Assembly: GCF_000828055.2 (NCBI RefSeq)
Contig: NZ_CP010523.2
Coordinates: 1,178,001-1,242,000 of the forward strand
Direction of reading: 5' to 3'
Source: Klebsiella variicola
GTDB taxonomy: Bacteria; Pseudomonadota; Gammaproteobacteria; Enterobacterales; Enterobacteriaceae
DNA: 64,000 bases
Shown here: one piece after another, positions 1 to 8,530 of the stretch
Layout: every line of letters starts with the position of its first letter
Position numbering within the stretch: the stretch's first letter is position 1
Notes under the pieces: generated by a model
Told to the model about the DNA's origin: nothing
The model's input: the letters and a program-made list of their open reading frames with translations, nothing else
Databases searched by the model: none
Position numbers and translations under genes: made by a program

Positions 1-513
1 ATATTTCGCCAGGCCGCGGGCCAGCGACAGCTGCGCGGTCTTGGTCACGCCATAATGGATCATGTCCGCCGGGATATTGCGCGCCGATTCTGAGGAGATA
101 AACACCACCCGCCCCCAGCCTTTACTGACCATCGCCGGGAGCAGCCCCCGTGACAGGCGTACGCCGGACATGACGTTGGTCTGCCAGTAGTTGTCCCATG
201 TCGCGTCGTCGGTGGCGTAGAAATCCTGCGGGCCATAGATCCCGGCGTTATTGACCAGAATATCGACGCCGGTCACCGCCCGCAGCAGCTGGGCTGCGCC
301 GTCGGCGTCGCTGAGGTCGGCGATGGCGGGTCGCGCCTTCGCGCCCGACACCTCATTTTGCAGACGAGCGATGGCGGCGTTCACGCTCTGCTCGCTGCGC
401 CCGTTAATGATGATCTCTGCGCCGCTCTCCGCCAGGCCTTTGGCGATGGCGAAGCCAATACCCGCCGTGGAGGCGGTGACCAGCGCGACTTTCCCCGATA
501 AATCAATCTTCAT
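1..513 (-). CDS. SDR-family oxidoreductase (3' end outside window)
   Basis: Short-chain dehydrogenase/reductase, NAD(P)-dependent; the substrate cannot be read from sequence. The N-terminal Rossmann motif TASTAGIG, the NNAG motif, a catalytic Ser in ISSES and the Tyr/Lys pair of YGVTKTA are all present, so about the first 170 residues of a typical 250-residue enzyme are seen. The ATG at 513-511 follows the hydroxyacid dehydrogenase gene by about 60 bp on the same strand, so it is probably the last visible gene of the operon that begins near 7503. The C-terminus runs off the left edge of the window. Confidence 0.9.
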   Translation of the reverse strand, partial: MKIDLSGKVALVTASTAGIGFAIAKGLAESGAEIIINGRSEQSVNAAIARLQNEVSGAKARPAIADLSDADGAAQLLRAVTGVDILVNNAGIYGPQDFYATDDATWDNYWQTNVMSGVRLSRGLLPAMVSKGWGRVVFISSESARNIPADMIHYGVTKTAQLSLARGLAKY

Positions 514-573
514 GTTCCTGCCTTCTGGTTGTGGATCTCCCATTAAGCGTAGCAGCGGCAGTATGGCTGGGGA

Positions 574-1506
574 TCAGTAACCGGCGTGCTTATTGACCAG
601 GTTCTTCAGCGGCAGCCCGCGGCGCTGGCGCTGAATGTTCTCCAGCAACTGGCGGGCGATCACCTCGGCAGGGGCCGCAGAGGCCATATGCGGGGTGATG
701 ACCACCTGCGGATGGCGCCACAGCGGATCGTCCGCCGGCAATGGCTCCTGCGGGAAGACGTCGAGCACCGCCCCGGCGAGCTGGCCGCTCTCCAGCGCCG
801 CCAGCACATCGTCATTGACCATATGCTCCCCGCGGCCGCAATTGATCAACACCGCCCCGGCGGGTAGCCGGTTGAACAGCGGCGCGGCGAGGATACCTCG
901 GGTCTGCGCGGTGAGCGGCAGGAGGTTAATCAGCCCGTCAAGCGACCCAAGAAAGTGGTCGAGCGCCTCCTCGCCGCGATAGCAGGTGACACCAGCCAGC
1001 TGCTTTTCACTGCGCGACCAGCCGGAGACACGATAGCCGAGGCGGGCCAGCTGGTCAGCGATATAGCCGCCAATTTCGCCGAGACCCATAATGCCGATAT
1101 GGAAGTCGGCGGCGGCGCGCTGGGGATAGAGCTTCCAGGTTTGGGTTCGCTGGTGGGCCAGCGCCCGGTCGAAATGGCGCTGAAACCACAGGACGCTCCA
1201 CAGAGCATATTCGAACATGCCGTGGCGAAAATCTTCATCGATCACCCGGCACAGCGGGATCTCGCTGGCGAACAGCGCGGGCGGCAGATGATCGACCCCG
1301 GCGGACGCGGCCTGGATCAGCTTCAGCCCCGGCGAGCGGCTCAGCAGCTGCGGGTCCGGGAACCAGCAGCTGGCGTACTGGGCGTCGCGCGCCGCCTGGT
1401 GATGGGGCAGAAGCGCCGTGACGTCGGGAAACTGCTGCAGGGCGGCGCAAATATCGCGGGCGAAATCCGCGTCGTTACAATCCACAACGATAGTGATAAC
1501 AGACAT
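574..1506 (-). CDS. D-2-hydroxyacid dehydrogenase (GhrA-like)
   Basis: NAD(P)-dependent 2-hydroxyacid dehydrogenase of 310 residues, the usual length for the glyoxylate/hydroxypyruvate reductase A branch. The nucleotide-binding loop GLGEIGG lies near residue 141. The family's catalytic Arg is in NCGRGEH, the Glu in DVFPQEPLP and the His in TPHMAS. It would reduce a 2-keto acid (glyoxylate or hydroxypyruvate type) or run in reverse. It lies 5 bp after the class II aldolase gene, so the two are co-transcribed and probably process consecutive intermediates. The exact substrate is unknown. Confidence 0.88.
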   Translation of the reverse strand: MSVITIVVDCNDADFARDICAALQQFPDVTALLPHHQAARDAQYASCWFPDPQLLSRSPGLKLIQAASAGVDHLPPALFASEIPLCRVIDEDFRHGMFEYALWSVLWFQRHFDRALAHQRTQTWKLYPQRAAADFHIGIMGLGEIGGYIADQLARLGYRVSGWSRSEKQLAGVTCYRGEEALDHFLGSLDGLINLLPLTAQTRGILAAPLFNRLPAGAVLINCGRGEHMVNDDVLAALESGQLAGAVLDVFPQEPLPADDPLWRHPQVVITPHMASAAPAEVIARQLLENIQRQRRGLPLKNLVNKHAGY

Positions 1507-1511
1507 AGGCG

Positions 1512-2240
1512 TTAGTCTTTGTAAGAGGTATCGAGACGGTCAAGACGGCGCAGCCACGCCTGCCAGACCTGTTGACGTTCATGCTCCACGCCCATCAGCT
1601 GCTCGCAGGCGTGCTGGCTGAGGTGCGGAGCGATGGTGTGGATCGGGCTGAGGGCCGCCAGCTGGGCGGTGGCCATCTGGATCTCGCAGGCGCGGTTCAG
1701 GTAGTACATGATATAAAAGGCGTCAGCCACGGTGCGGCCCACCGACAGCAGGCCGTGGCTCTGCAGGATCATGGCGATATTATTCCCCAGCGAGCGCTGG
1801 ATGCGCGCCCGTTCGTCGAGGTCAAAGGCCACCCCTTCATAGGGATGGTAGCCGACGCGCTGGTAAAACTCGGTGCTGATCTGGTTAAGCTGCAGCAGGC
1901 CGTCCTCGCAGGCGGCCACCGCCATTCCCGGCAGCGTATGGGTGTGGATCACGCAGTGGGCGTCTTCCCGGGCCATATGCACCGCGCTGTGGATGGTAAA
2001 GCCCGCCGAGTTAGCTGGCGCGTCGCCCTCTACGACCTTGCCCTGCATATCCACCACGATCAGGTTGCTGGCGGTGACTTCGTCAAACATCATGCCGAAG
2101 GGGTTAATTAAAAAACGCGGCTCGCCATCGCCGGGCAGGCGCACGGAGAAGTGGGTGTAGAGGGTATCCTCCCAGCCGAACAGCGCCGCCAGCCGGTAGG
2201 CGGCGGCCAACTGCTGGCGCAGGTGTTGCTCAGTTGCCAT
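1512..2240 (-). CDS. class II aldolase/adducin-family protein
   Basis: A 242-residue protein of the class II aldolase/adducin fold. These zinc enzymes perform retro-aldol cleavage or decarboxylation. The zinc-binding His-x-His appears in CVIHTHTLPG, a further ligand His in LQSHGLLSVG, and the fold hallmark YTHFSVRLPG is near the N-terminus. The gene abuts the transporter gene (2241) and is 5 bp from the dehydrogenase gene. Family members act on sugar phosphates, 3-oxo-tetronate phosphates or related acids; which applies here is not determinable. Confidence 0.88.
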   Translation of the reverse strand: MATEQHLRQQLAAAYRLAALFGWEDTLYTHFSVRLPGDGEPRFLINPFGMMFDEVTASNLIVVDMQGKVVEGDAPANSAGFTIHSAVHMAREDAHCVIHTHTLPGMAVAACEDGLLQLNQISTEFYQRVGYHPYEGVAFDLDERARIQRSLGNNIAMILQSHGLLSVGRTVADAFYIMYYLNRACEIQMATAQLAALSPIHTIAPHLSQHACEQLMGVEHERQQVWQAWLRRLDRLDTSYKD

Positions 2241-3761
2241 TTAGCGTACTCCCATAAATTCACGGATTCGTTGCAGAGAAGGGGCCTCCAGCGGGCTGCG
2301 GATCACCTGCGGGGCGATATCGGCCTGCACCACGCCGTTCTCCATCAGCACCACGCGGTCGGAAATCGACAGGGCGAAGTCCATCTCGTGAGTGACAATC
2401 AGCATGGTCATGCCTTCGCGGGCCAGCGACTGAATGACCTTCAACACTTCGCCTACCAGCTCCGGATCCAGCGCCGAGGTTGGCTCGTCAAACAGCATAA
2501 TGTCCGGCTTCAGCGCCAGCGCCCGGGCGATCGCCACGCGCTGCTGCTGGCCGCCTGAGAGCTGCCAGGGGTATTTGTGGGCATGGGCCAGCAGGCCGAC
2601 GCGGTCGAGCAGCGCCAGGGCCTGCTCGCGGGCGACCGGCTGGTCAAGCAGCTGGTGATAGCGCGGGGCCAGCATCACGTTGTCGAGCACCGTGCGGTGG
2701 GGGAACAGGTTGAAGCTCTGGAAGACCATGCCGATGCGCCGCACCCCGGCGCGCATCTGGCGTTTGTCGACGATGGCTCCGCCCTTCAGATAGTCCTCGC
2801 CGTAGAGAATGATCTCCCCGCCATCAAGGCTTTCGAGGGCGTTGATGGTGCGGATCAGGGTGGTTTTGCCGGAGCCGGACGGGCCGATGATGCTGATCAC
2901 CTCCCCGTTCTCCACCTGCAGATCGATGCCTTTCAGCACCTCATGCTGACCCCAGGATTTGCGGATGCCCCGCAGATCGAGCGCTGGCGGCGCGCCGTTG
3001 ACGGCCGGCGTTTTGATCTCCTCCGTCAGCGCCGGCAGGCTCTGGCGCAGCGCCTGGCATTCCGCCTCGCTGAGGGTTTGCGGACGCTTGCGCTGAATAT
3101 CGAGACGATTTTCCAGCGCCCGGAACAGCCAGGTGAAGACGGTAACCACCATCACGTAGTACACCGCCACCGCCAGCAGGGTCTCCATCACGAGGAAATT
3201 TTGCGCATACAAGCGCTGGCCGGTGAGCAGCAGCTCGGGTAAGGAGACCACCGACAGAATCGAGCTCAGCTTAATGATGGTGATGTATTCATTGATCAGC
3301 GTCGGCAGCGAGATGCGAAACGCCTGAGGAATAACAATCAGCCGCTGGATGCCGATAAAGCTGAAGCTCAGCGCATGGCCCGCCTCGCTCTGCCCCTTGG
3401 CCACCGACAGCAGGCCGCCGCGGTGGATCTCCGCCATATAGGCCGCTTCGGTGACGGTCATCGACACCAGCCCGGCGATAAACGGCACCCCGAGTAGCGG
3501 CTGGGTCACCGGAAACAGCTGCGGCAGGTTGTAGACAAACACCAGCAGCACCATCAGCGGCACGCTGCGAAAAAACCAGATATAGAGTTCGACGGGGATC
3601 TTGACCCAGCGCGGCGCGGAGAGCTTCGCGCAGGCTAACAGAAAACCGACCACCAGGCCGATCCCCCAGGACAAGGTGCTGACCACGATCACGGTCACGC
3701 ACGCCTGCCAGAATGCTCCAATGCTAAACAGTGAAAAAAAGTATCCCCAATCGAACGCCAT
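2241..3761 (-). CDS. fused amino-acid-type ABC permease/ATP-binding protein
   Basis: One 506-residue polypeptide carries both inner-membrane and ATPase halves of a polar-amino-acid-type importer. Residues 1-220 are a HisM/GlnP-like permease with several hydrophobic segments and the EAA loop at about 111-133. Residues 221-258 are a linker. Residues 259-506 are an ABC ATPase with Walker A GPSGSGKT at 293-300, signature LSGGQQQR at 401-408 and DEP of Walker B at 425-427. In most relatives these are separate genes, so this is a natural fusion. It pairs with the binding protein encoded 30 bp upstream. No frame break is seen at the junction. Confidence 0.93.
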   Translation of the reverse strand: MAFDWGYFFSLFSIGAFWQACVTVIVVSTLSWGIGLVVGFLLACAKLSAPRWVKIPVELYIWFFRSVPLMVLLVFVYNLPQLFPVTQPLLGVPFIAGLVSMTVTEAAYMAEIHRGGLLSVAKGQSEAGHALSFSFIGIQRLIVIPQAFRISLPTLINEYITIIKLSSILSVVSLPELLLTGQRLYAQNFLVMETLLAVAVYYVMVVTVFTWLFRALENRLDIQRKRPQTLSEAECQALRQSLPALTEEIKTPAVNGAPPALDLRGIRKSWGQHEVLKGIDLQVENGEVISIIGPSGSGKTTLIRTINALESLDGGEIILYGEDYLKGGAIVDKRQMRAGVRRIGMVFQSFNLFPHRTVLDNVMLAPRYHQLLDQPVAREQALALLDRVGLLAHAHKYPWQLSGGQQQRVAIARALALKPDIMLFDEPTSALDPELVGEVLKVIQSLAREGMTMLIVTHEMDFALSISDRVVLMENGVVQADIAPQVIRSPLEAPSLQRIREFMGVR

Positions 3762-3791
3762 ACCGACTCCTGTTGCGCAGTGCTTATTGTC

Positions 3792-4598
3792 TTAATCGAT
3801 GCTTTCTAAGTTGTATTTTTTGATCAGCGCGGCATATTGGCCGTTGGCTTTCAGCGCGGCCAGGGTAGCCTTAATCGCCTCCGCCAGCTCGGTGTTGCCT
3901 TTGGCGACGTAGATCCCCAACGGCAGCGGGTAGACCAGGCGCGTAGAGCTTATCCCCAGGCGGCCGCGGCTCTTGTCGACGATGATCTGCGCCGCCGGGG
4001 CAATCTCAAGCTGGGCGCCGATGTTCTTCGACAGCAGCGCCTGCGAGGCTTCCGGCGCCGTCGGGAACTCCTGAATGGTGATGGCCGGTTTGCCGTTTTT
4101 CAGGCACCACTCATCGGAGTGTTTTTTCAGGCTGGTCACCCAGGTGGTGCCTGCCTGCAGGCCGACCTTCACGCCGCACAGCTCATCTTCGGTTTTCGGC
4201 TGCACCGCGCCGCCCTTCAGGGCGATGATCGACGCGCCGGAGAGGGCGTAAGGGATGGCGTCGGCCTGTTTCTGGCGTTCCGGCGTCACGTACATCCCGG
4301 AGATCACCGCATCATATTTCTTGCCGATGCCGAGGATCAGGCTGGTGAACTTGGTGTCGATCAGCTGCGGTTTGGCCTGCAGATGTTGGGCGATCAGCGC
4401 GGCGAAATCCGGGTCGAGACCGACGATGTTGTTATTGCTGTCATAGGACTCAAACGGCGGGTAGGTGACCTCCATCCCCACCTTAAAGACGCCCTCGGTC
4501 AGCAGTTCCGCCGCCTGGGTGACAGGGGAAAAACAGGCGCTGACGGCGAGGGTAAGCGCGACACGGCGCGAGATTTTTTTCAGGGTGCTAGTCATCAT
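3792..4598 (-). CDS. periplasmic substrate-binding protein of amino-acid ABC importer
   Basis: A 268-residue extracellular solute-binding protein of family 3 (polar amino acid class). A Sec signal peptide covers about residues 1-29, with basic KKISRR, a hydrophobic core and a TQA-A cleavage region. The mature protein begins with the family pattern GVFKVGMEVTYPPFE and contains the typical segment NNIVGLDPDFAALIA. It delivers ligand to the fused permease/ATPase encoded next. A GAGG ribosome site precedes the ATG pair at 4598. The ligand is probably a charged or polar amino-acid-like molecule, inferred from the family only. Confidence 0.92.
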   Translation of the reverse strand: MMTSTLKKISRRVALTLAVSACFSPVTQAAELLTEGVFKVGMEVTYPPFESYDSNNNIVGLDPDFAALIAQHLQAKPQLIDTKFTSLILGIGKKYDAVISGMYVTPERQKQADAIPYALSGASIIALKGGAVQPKTEDELCGVKVGLQAGTTWVTSLKKHSDEWCLKNGKPAITIQEFPTAPEASQALLSKNIGAQLEIAPAAQIIVDKSRGRLGISSTRLVYPLPLGIYVAKGNTELAEAIKATLAALKANGQYAALIKKYNLESID

Positions 4599-4614
4599 GG
4601 TTCCTCACGGGTGG

Positions 4615-5682
4615 TTAGGGGTTTTTTTGCTGTGCCTGTTTTTTCAAATGGCCAAAGGTATTGGTGCCGCGCGCGCGCTCCGGTAGCTGAAGTTCACCGC
4701 GATTGACCTTCTCGCGCAGGTAGCGATAGGTTTGCAGCGCCTGGCTCCACATATGCTCCCCGATGCTGAGCGCCTGATATTCACCGGCTTCGCCGGCGGC
4801 GAGGAAGGTCGGCAGCGGGCGGATCAGCGTGTGGTAATCGCAGGCGAAAAACAGCGGGAAGGAGTACCGCTCCTGCGGCACTTTGCGCACCCGGTGGGCT
4901 GTAGCAACAAATGTGCCAGCGCTGAGCACTTCCAGCATGTCGCCGATATTGATCACGAACGCCTCTTCTCCGGCGGCGTTCTTGACGGGAGGTGCATCGA
5001 TCCACACGCTTTCTTCATTGAGGACTTCAAGGCCGGGCTGGTCGGCGAGCAGCAGGGTGAAGCACTCATAGTCGGTGTGTGCACCAATTCCGGGAACATC
5101 TTCGACGCTGGCGTCGAACGGGTAATGGATCAGCCGCAGCTTGGCCGGCGGGCAGGTCACCATCGGTTTGAAATACCCTTCCGGCAGGCCGAGCGCGAGG
5201 GCGAAAGCGTCGAACAGACGGTGGCCGAGGGCGAAGACTGCGTCGTAGTAGGCCAGCACCCGCGCGCGGAAATCCGGCAGATCGGGCCACTCATTGGCGC
5301 CGATCAGCGGCGTGCCGGCGAGCACCAGCGGATGGTCATCCGCTGCCTGGAAGCCGATATCGAAAGCCTCTTTATGGTCCGGCTTGCCGGAGCCGTAGAT
5401 CTCTTCTCCTTCCGGAACGTAGCCCTTATGGCTTTTGGAGTGGCCGATGTAATAGTTCATCTTCTCCTCCATCGGCAGGGCGAAGATCTGCTTCGCCGCC
5501 TCGCGGACGCCGGCGATCAGCGCCGGGTCGATGCCGTGGCCAGTGATGTAGAAAAAGCCCACCTCGCGCGCCGCGCGGCCGATGGCGTCGGCCACCGCCT
5601 GGCGCCTGGCGAGATCGTCGCCGGCCAGATCGCGGATATCGATGGTCGGGAGTTCAGTAAAAGCGTGCTTCACGGCGGTCAT
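4615..5682 (-). CDS. isopenicillin N synthase-like Fe(II)/2-oxoglutarate dioxygenase
   Basis: A 355-residue non-haem iron oxygenase with the plant/IPNS-type architecture: N-terminal DIOX_N domain (about 10-130) and a C-terminal jelly roll. The iron facial triad is H202 and D204 in GAHTDYEC plus H263 in ATAHRVRK; R272-x-S274 is the usual co-substrate carboxylate clamp. It would hydroxylate or oxidatively cleave a small molecule. The gene overlaps the end of the TIM-barrel gene by 4 bp and precedes the binding-protein gene by 16 bp, so it belongs to the uptake/catabolic operon. Substrate unknown. Confidence 0.9.
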   Translation of the reverse strand: MTAVKHAFTELPTIDIRDLAGDDLARRQAVADAIGRAAREVGFFYITGHGIDPALIAGVREAAKQIFALPMEEKMNYYIGHSKSHKGYVPEGEEIYGSGKPDHKEAFDIGFQAADDHPLVLAGTPLIGANEWPDLPDFRARVLAYYDAVFALGHRLFDAFALALGLPEGYFKPMVTCPPAKLRLIHYPFDASVEDVPGIGAHTDYECFTLLLADQPGLEVLNEESVWIDAPPVKNAAGEEAFVINIGDMLEVLSAGTFVATAHRVRKVPQERYSFPLFFACDYHTLIRPLPTFLAAGEAGEYQALSIGEHMWSQALQTYRYLREKVNRGELQLPERARGTNTFGHLKKQAQQKNP

Positions 5683-6542
5683 GGCTGCGGTTCCTGTTCA
5701 GTGAGCGTTAAAAACTGCTGAAAGTGGGCCTGCTGGCGCGCGGCCATCCAGGCGTTGAGCGACCAGAGGTCGGCCACCGGAACGTTGGTGAACGGCAGAT
5801 GGTGCAGATAGCCGTCGGCGCCAAACTCCGGGGTCAGCGTGGTCTGCGGGTAGCCGCGCTGGCGCTGTGAATGCCAGACCTGCTGCCAGAAGCGCTCGGC
5901 AAAAGCCAGCGCCGGCTGATACTCCGGCGCCGCCGGGTGCGGCACCTGCGGCCCCTGGTCGTAGCCCACCCGGGCCTGCACGTGATGCACGCGGTCGATA
6001 AAGGCGCTGAAGTCATCGCAGGGGTCATCCAGCAGGCGCTCGCTGACCACCACCCAGTGGCTGATGTCGGCGGTAAAGCGCAACTGGGGGAGCTGCTGAA
6101 TAATCTCCAGCGTGAGCCACGGGCTGTACAGCGAGGTGGCGCGATGGGTTTCAAAGCTGCAGGTCAAACCAAACCCGGCGGCCAGCTCGTGCGCCTTGCC
6201 GAGAAAATCGACCTGCTGCGCCAGCGGCCAGCGATCGTTGCCCGCCAGCAGATTGACAAAGCGCGGGTTGAGGCTGCTGGCCTCGGCGAAGCGGGTCTGC
6301 AGGCGCGCCAGATGCTGCTCCGGCGTTTCATGCTGGGCGGGGAGCACTCCGCCGCCGCTGAAAAGAATGGCGATATACTCCAGCCCCGACGCCTGCAGGC
6401 GGTCGGCGAGCTCCCGCCGTTCGGCCACCGTTAACGGCACGCGGGCTTCGATACCGCAGCAGCCGACGCGCTGCAGCTCATCCAGCGTTTGCGACCAGGG
6501 GGTGGTGACTCCCCAGAGGGTGCGAAAGCATTTCAGCTCCAT
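5679..6542 (-). CDS. sugar phosphate isomerase/epimerase-type TIM-barrel protein
   Basis: A 287-residue protein of the xylose-isomerase-like TIM-barrel superfamily (AP endonuclease 2 fold). Candidate metal ligands typical of the fold are the Glu in CSFETHRAT, the Asp in FTADISHW, the His residues of RVHHVQAR and the Glu in TPEFGADG. Members isomerise or epimerise hydroxy-ketones or act as hydrolases and dehydratases. Its position between the ureohydrolase and oxygenase genes, overlapping the latter, suggests it handles an intermediate of the same pathway. No specific function can be assigned. Confidence 0.82.
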   Translation of the reverse strand: MELKCFRTLWGVTTPWSQTLDELQRVGCCGIEARVPLTVAERRELADRLQASGLEYIAILFSGGGVLPAQHETPEQHLARLQTRFAEASSLNPRFVNLLAGNDRWPLAQQVDFLGKAHELAAGFGLTCSFETHRATSLYSPWLTLEIIQQLPQLRFTADISHWVVVSERLLDDPCDDFSAFIDRVHHVQARVGYDQGPQVPHPAAPEYQPALAFAERFWQQVWHSQRQRGYPQTTLTPEFGADGYLHHLPFTNVPVADLWSLNAWMAARQQAHFQQFLTLTEQEPQP

Positions 6543-6552
6543 GGCGGCTTCC

Positions 6553-7503
6553 TCAGGCGTACTTCACGCCGGGCAGGACGCAGAGCATCTCGTACAGCAG
6601 GTTGGCCGCCAGCTGGGAGGTATTACCACTCACGTCGTAGGGGGGCGAGACCTCGACCAGATCGGCGCCAATCAGGTTCAGGCCGCGGCAGCCGCGGACG
6701 ATCTCCAGCGCCTGAATGGAGGTCAGGCCGCCGACTTCCGGCGTCCCGGTTCCCGGGGCCCAGATGGGATCGAGGCTGTCGATATCAAAGCTGAGATACA
6801 CCGGCCCGTCGCCCATCTGCTGGCGGACTTCGGCCATCAGTGGCGCCAGCGAGGTATGCCAGCACTGCTCCGCCTGCACCAGGCGAAAGCCCTGGTCAAC
6901 GCCCCACTGGAAGTCGCCGGCGGCATAGCCCTGGGCGCGCTGGCCAATCTGCACCACCCGTTTGAGGTCGAGCAGTCCCTCCTCAACGGCGCGGCGGAAG
7001 GTGGTGCCGTGGGCGATTTTCTCTCCGAACATCTCATCATTGGTATCGGTATGGGCGTCGACGTGGATGAGCCCCACCGGACCATGTTTTTTGGTCAGCG
7101 CCCGCAGGATCGGCAGGGTAATGGTGTGGTCCCCGCCGAGGGTTAGCGGGATCAGCGGATAACTATTCAAACCGGTGTAGTAATCTTCGATAATTTGCAC
7201 CGATTTGAGCAGGCTGTAGGTATTGATCGGCACATCGCCGATGTCGGCCACCGACAGCGAGTCGAACGGCGCGGCGCCGGTTGCCATATTGTACGGACGG
7301 ATCATCACCGATTCGGCGCGAATATAGCGCGGTCCGTAGCGCGTACCTGAGCGCTGCGAGGTGCCGATATCCAGCGGAATGCCGACAAATGCCGCATCAA
7401 GTCCCTGTAAATCTTCGATAAACGGCAGGCGCATCATTGTGGCGCGGCCGGCGAAGCGTGGCATCTCATTGCCACCCTGCGGTTGGTGAAAGAGGTTATC
7501 CAT
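6553..7503 (-). CDS. agmatinase-family ureohydrolase
   Basis: A binuclear metal ureohydrolase (agmatinase, guanidinobutyrase or guanidinopropionase family) of 316 residues, which splits a guanidino group to urea plus an amine. Metal motifs are complete: GGDH at 123-126, DAHTD at 149-153 and SFDIDSLDP at 238-246. I chose the ATG at 7503 because AGGAG lies just upstream; an in-frame longer start at 7554 would add 17 residues without homology. It is the first gene of the eight-gene operon and is divergent from a LysR gene 115 bp away. True SpeB normally travels with speA, which is absent, so a different guanidino substrate is likely. Confidence 0.88.
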   Translation of the reverse strand: MDNLFHQPQGGNEMPRFAGRATMMRLPFIEDLQGLDAAFVGIPLDIGTSQRSGTRYGPRYIRAESVMIRPYNMATGAAPFDSLSVADIGDVPINTYSLLKSVQIIEDYYTGLNSYPLIPLTLGGDHTITLPILRALTKKHGPVGLIHVDAHTDTNDEMFGEKIAHGTTFRRAVEEGLLDLKRVVQIGQRAQGYAAGDFQWGVDQGFRLVQAEQCWHTSLAPLMAEVRQQMGDGPVYLSFDIDSLDPIWAPGTGTPEVGGLTSIQALEIVRGCRGLNLIGADLVEVSPPYDVSGNTSQLAANLLYEMLCVLPGVKYA

Positions 7504-7566
7504 GTCTGCTCCTGAATCTGACGGATGAAACGTAACAGGAGAGATAGTGCGCAACCCGCGCTGGAC

Positions 7567-7611
7567 TTTACATCGTCTGACGTAAATACTCAGTTCATTT
7601 ATTGGTGAACT
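7567..7611. promoter_or_regulatory. two inverted repeats in the divergent LysR/operon promoter
   Basis: The 115-bp intergenic region has two perfect dyads. TTTAC-N10-GTAAA spans 7567-7586 and AGTTCA-N8-TGAACT spans 7592-7611, ending 7 bp before the LysR ATG. Paired dyads in a divergent promoter are the usual layout of a LysR recognition site and an autoregulatory site. The assignment is inferred from position. Confidence 0.55.
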
Positions 7612-7618
7612 AAATACG

Positions 7619-8530
7619 ATGCATCACGACGCCAGCCTTAATATTCGACAGCTGCAGGTTTTCGAGGCGGTGGCCCGCCTGGAGAGCTATAGCCGGGCCC
7701 AGCAGGAGCTGGGCATTTCGGTCTCCGCCATCAGCAATGCCATGTCGCAGCTGGAGGGACAGCTTGGCTTTACCCTCTGCCAGCGCGGGCGCGGCGGCTT
7801 TTCTCTGACTGAGAAAGGTCAGCAGTTTTTACAGCAGGCGATCCGCGTGCTGAGCGAACTCAATGAGCTGGAGCGGCAGTCGGCGTTGCTCAAAGGGGAG
7901 CACAGCGGCACCCTGTGCATCTCGACGCTCGACTCCATCGAGACCGAAACGGCGCTTTCGCTGCCGGTGGTTCTGCGCAGCTTCAGCGACAAATTTCCCC
8001 ATGTGCATATCAAACTGATTATCCGCACCCCGGCGGAGCAACTGAACGGCGTGCTGAACAACCATATCGACCTGGCCATCGGCAGCTACAACTCGCAGGT
8101 GCATAACATCATCAGCGAGCCGCTGTACCGCGAACAGCACTGGCTCTACTGCAGCGATCTGCACCCGATGTTCTTCAGCCGTCAGCTGGATAAAGAGCAG
8201 ATCAGCCAGTGCCCGCTGGTGACCCGCAGCTACTGGAACACCAGCGACCTGCGCCGCCGGGGCTTCAGCAAAGGCAGCGCCACCGTCGAGACCGTCGACG
8301 CCCAGCTGCTGCTGATCCTCTCGGGGAAATATATTGGCTATCTGCCGGAGCATTACGCCTGGCCGTGGATCAAAGAGAACCGCCTGCGGGTGCTGCTGCC
8401 CAACGAGTTTGGCTTTCAGTCACCGTTCTCGGCTATCTGTAAGCGCGGGCGCAGCAATGAGCCCTACCTGAAAGCGTTCCGCGACCTGTTGAAGAAAAAC
8501 ACGGTGGCGCGGCCGAAGTGGAATTACTGA
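7619..8530 (+). CDS. LysR-family transcriptional regulator
   Basis: A 303-residue LysR-type regulator. The winged helix-turn-helix is at about 8-66 (LNIRQLQVFEAVARLESYSR and following), then the linker helix and a periplasmic-binding-protein-like effector domain. It is divergent from the ureohydrolase operon, so it is the likely local regulator sensing the pathway substrate. No clear Shine-Dalgarno precedes the ATG, and the AGTTCA/TGAACT dyad sits directly against the start, consistent with tight autoregulation. Confidence 0.88.
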   Translation: MHHDASLNIRQLQVFEAVARLESYSRAQQELGISVSAISNAMSQLEGQLGFTLCQRGRGGFSLTEKGQQFLQQAIRVLSELNELERQSALLKGEHSGTLCISTLDSIETETALSLPVVLRSFSDKFPHVHIKLIIRTPAEQLNGVLNNHIDLAIGSYNSQVHNIISEPLYREQHWLYCSDLHPMFFSRQLDKEQISQCPLVTRSYWNTSDLRRRGFSKGSATVETVDAQLLLILSGKYIGYLPEHYAWPWIKENRLRVLLPNEFGFQSPFSAICKRGRSNEPYLKAFRDLLKKNTVARPKWNY

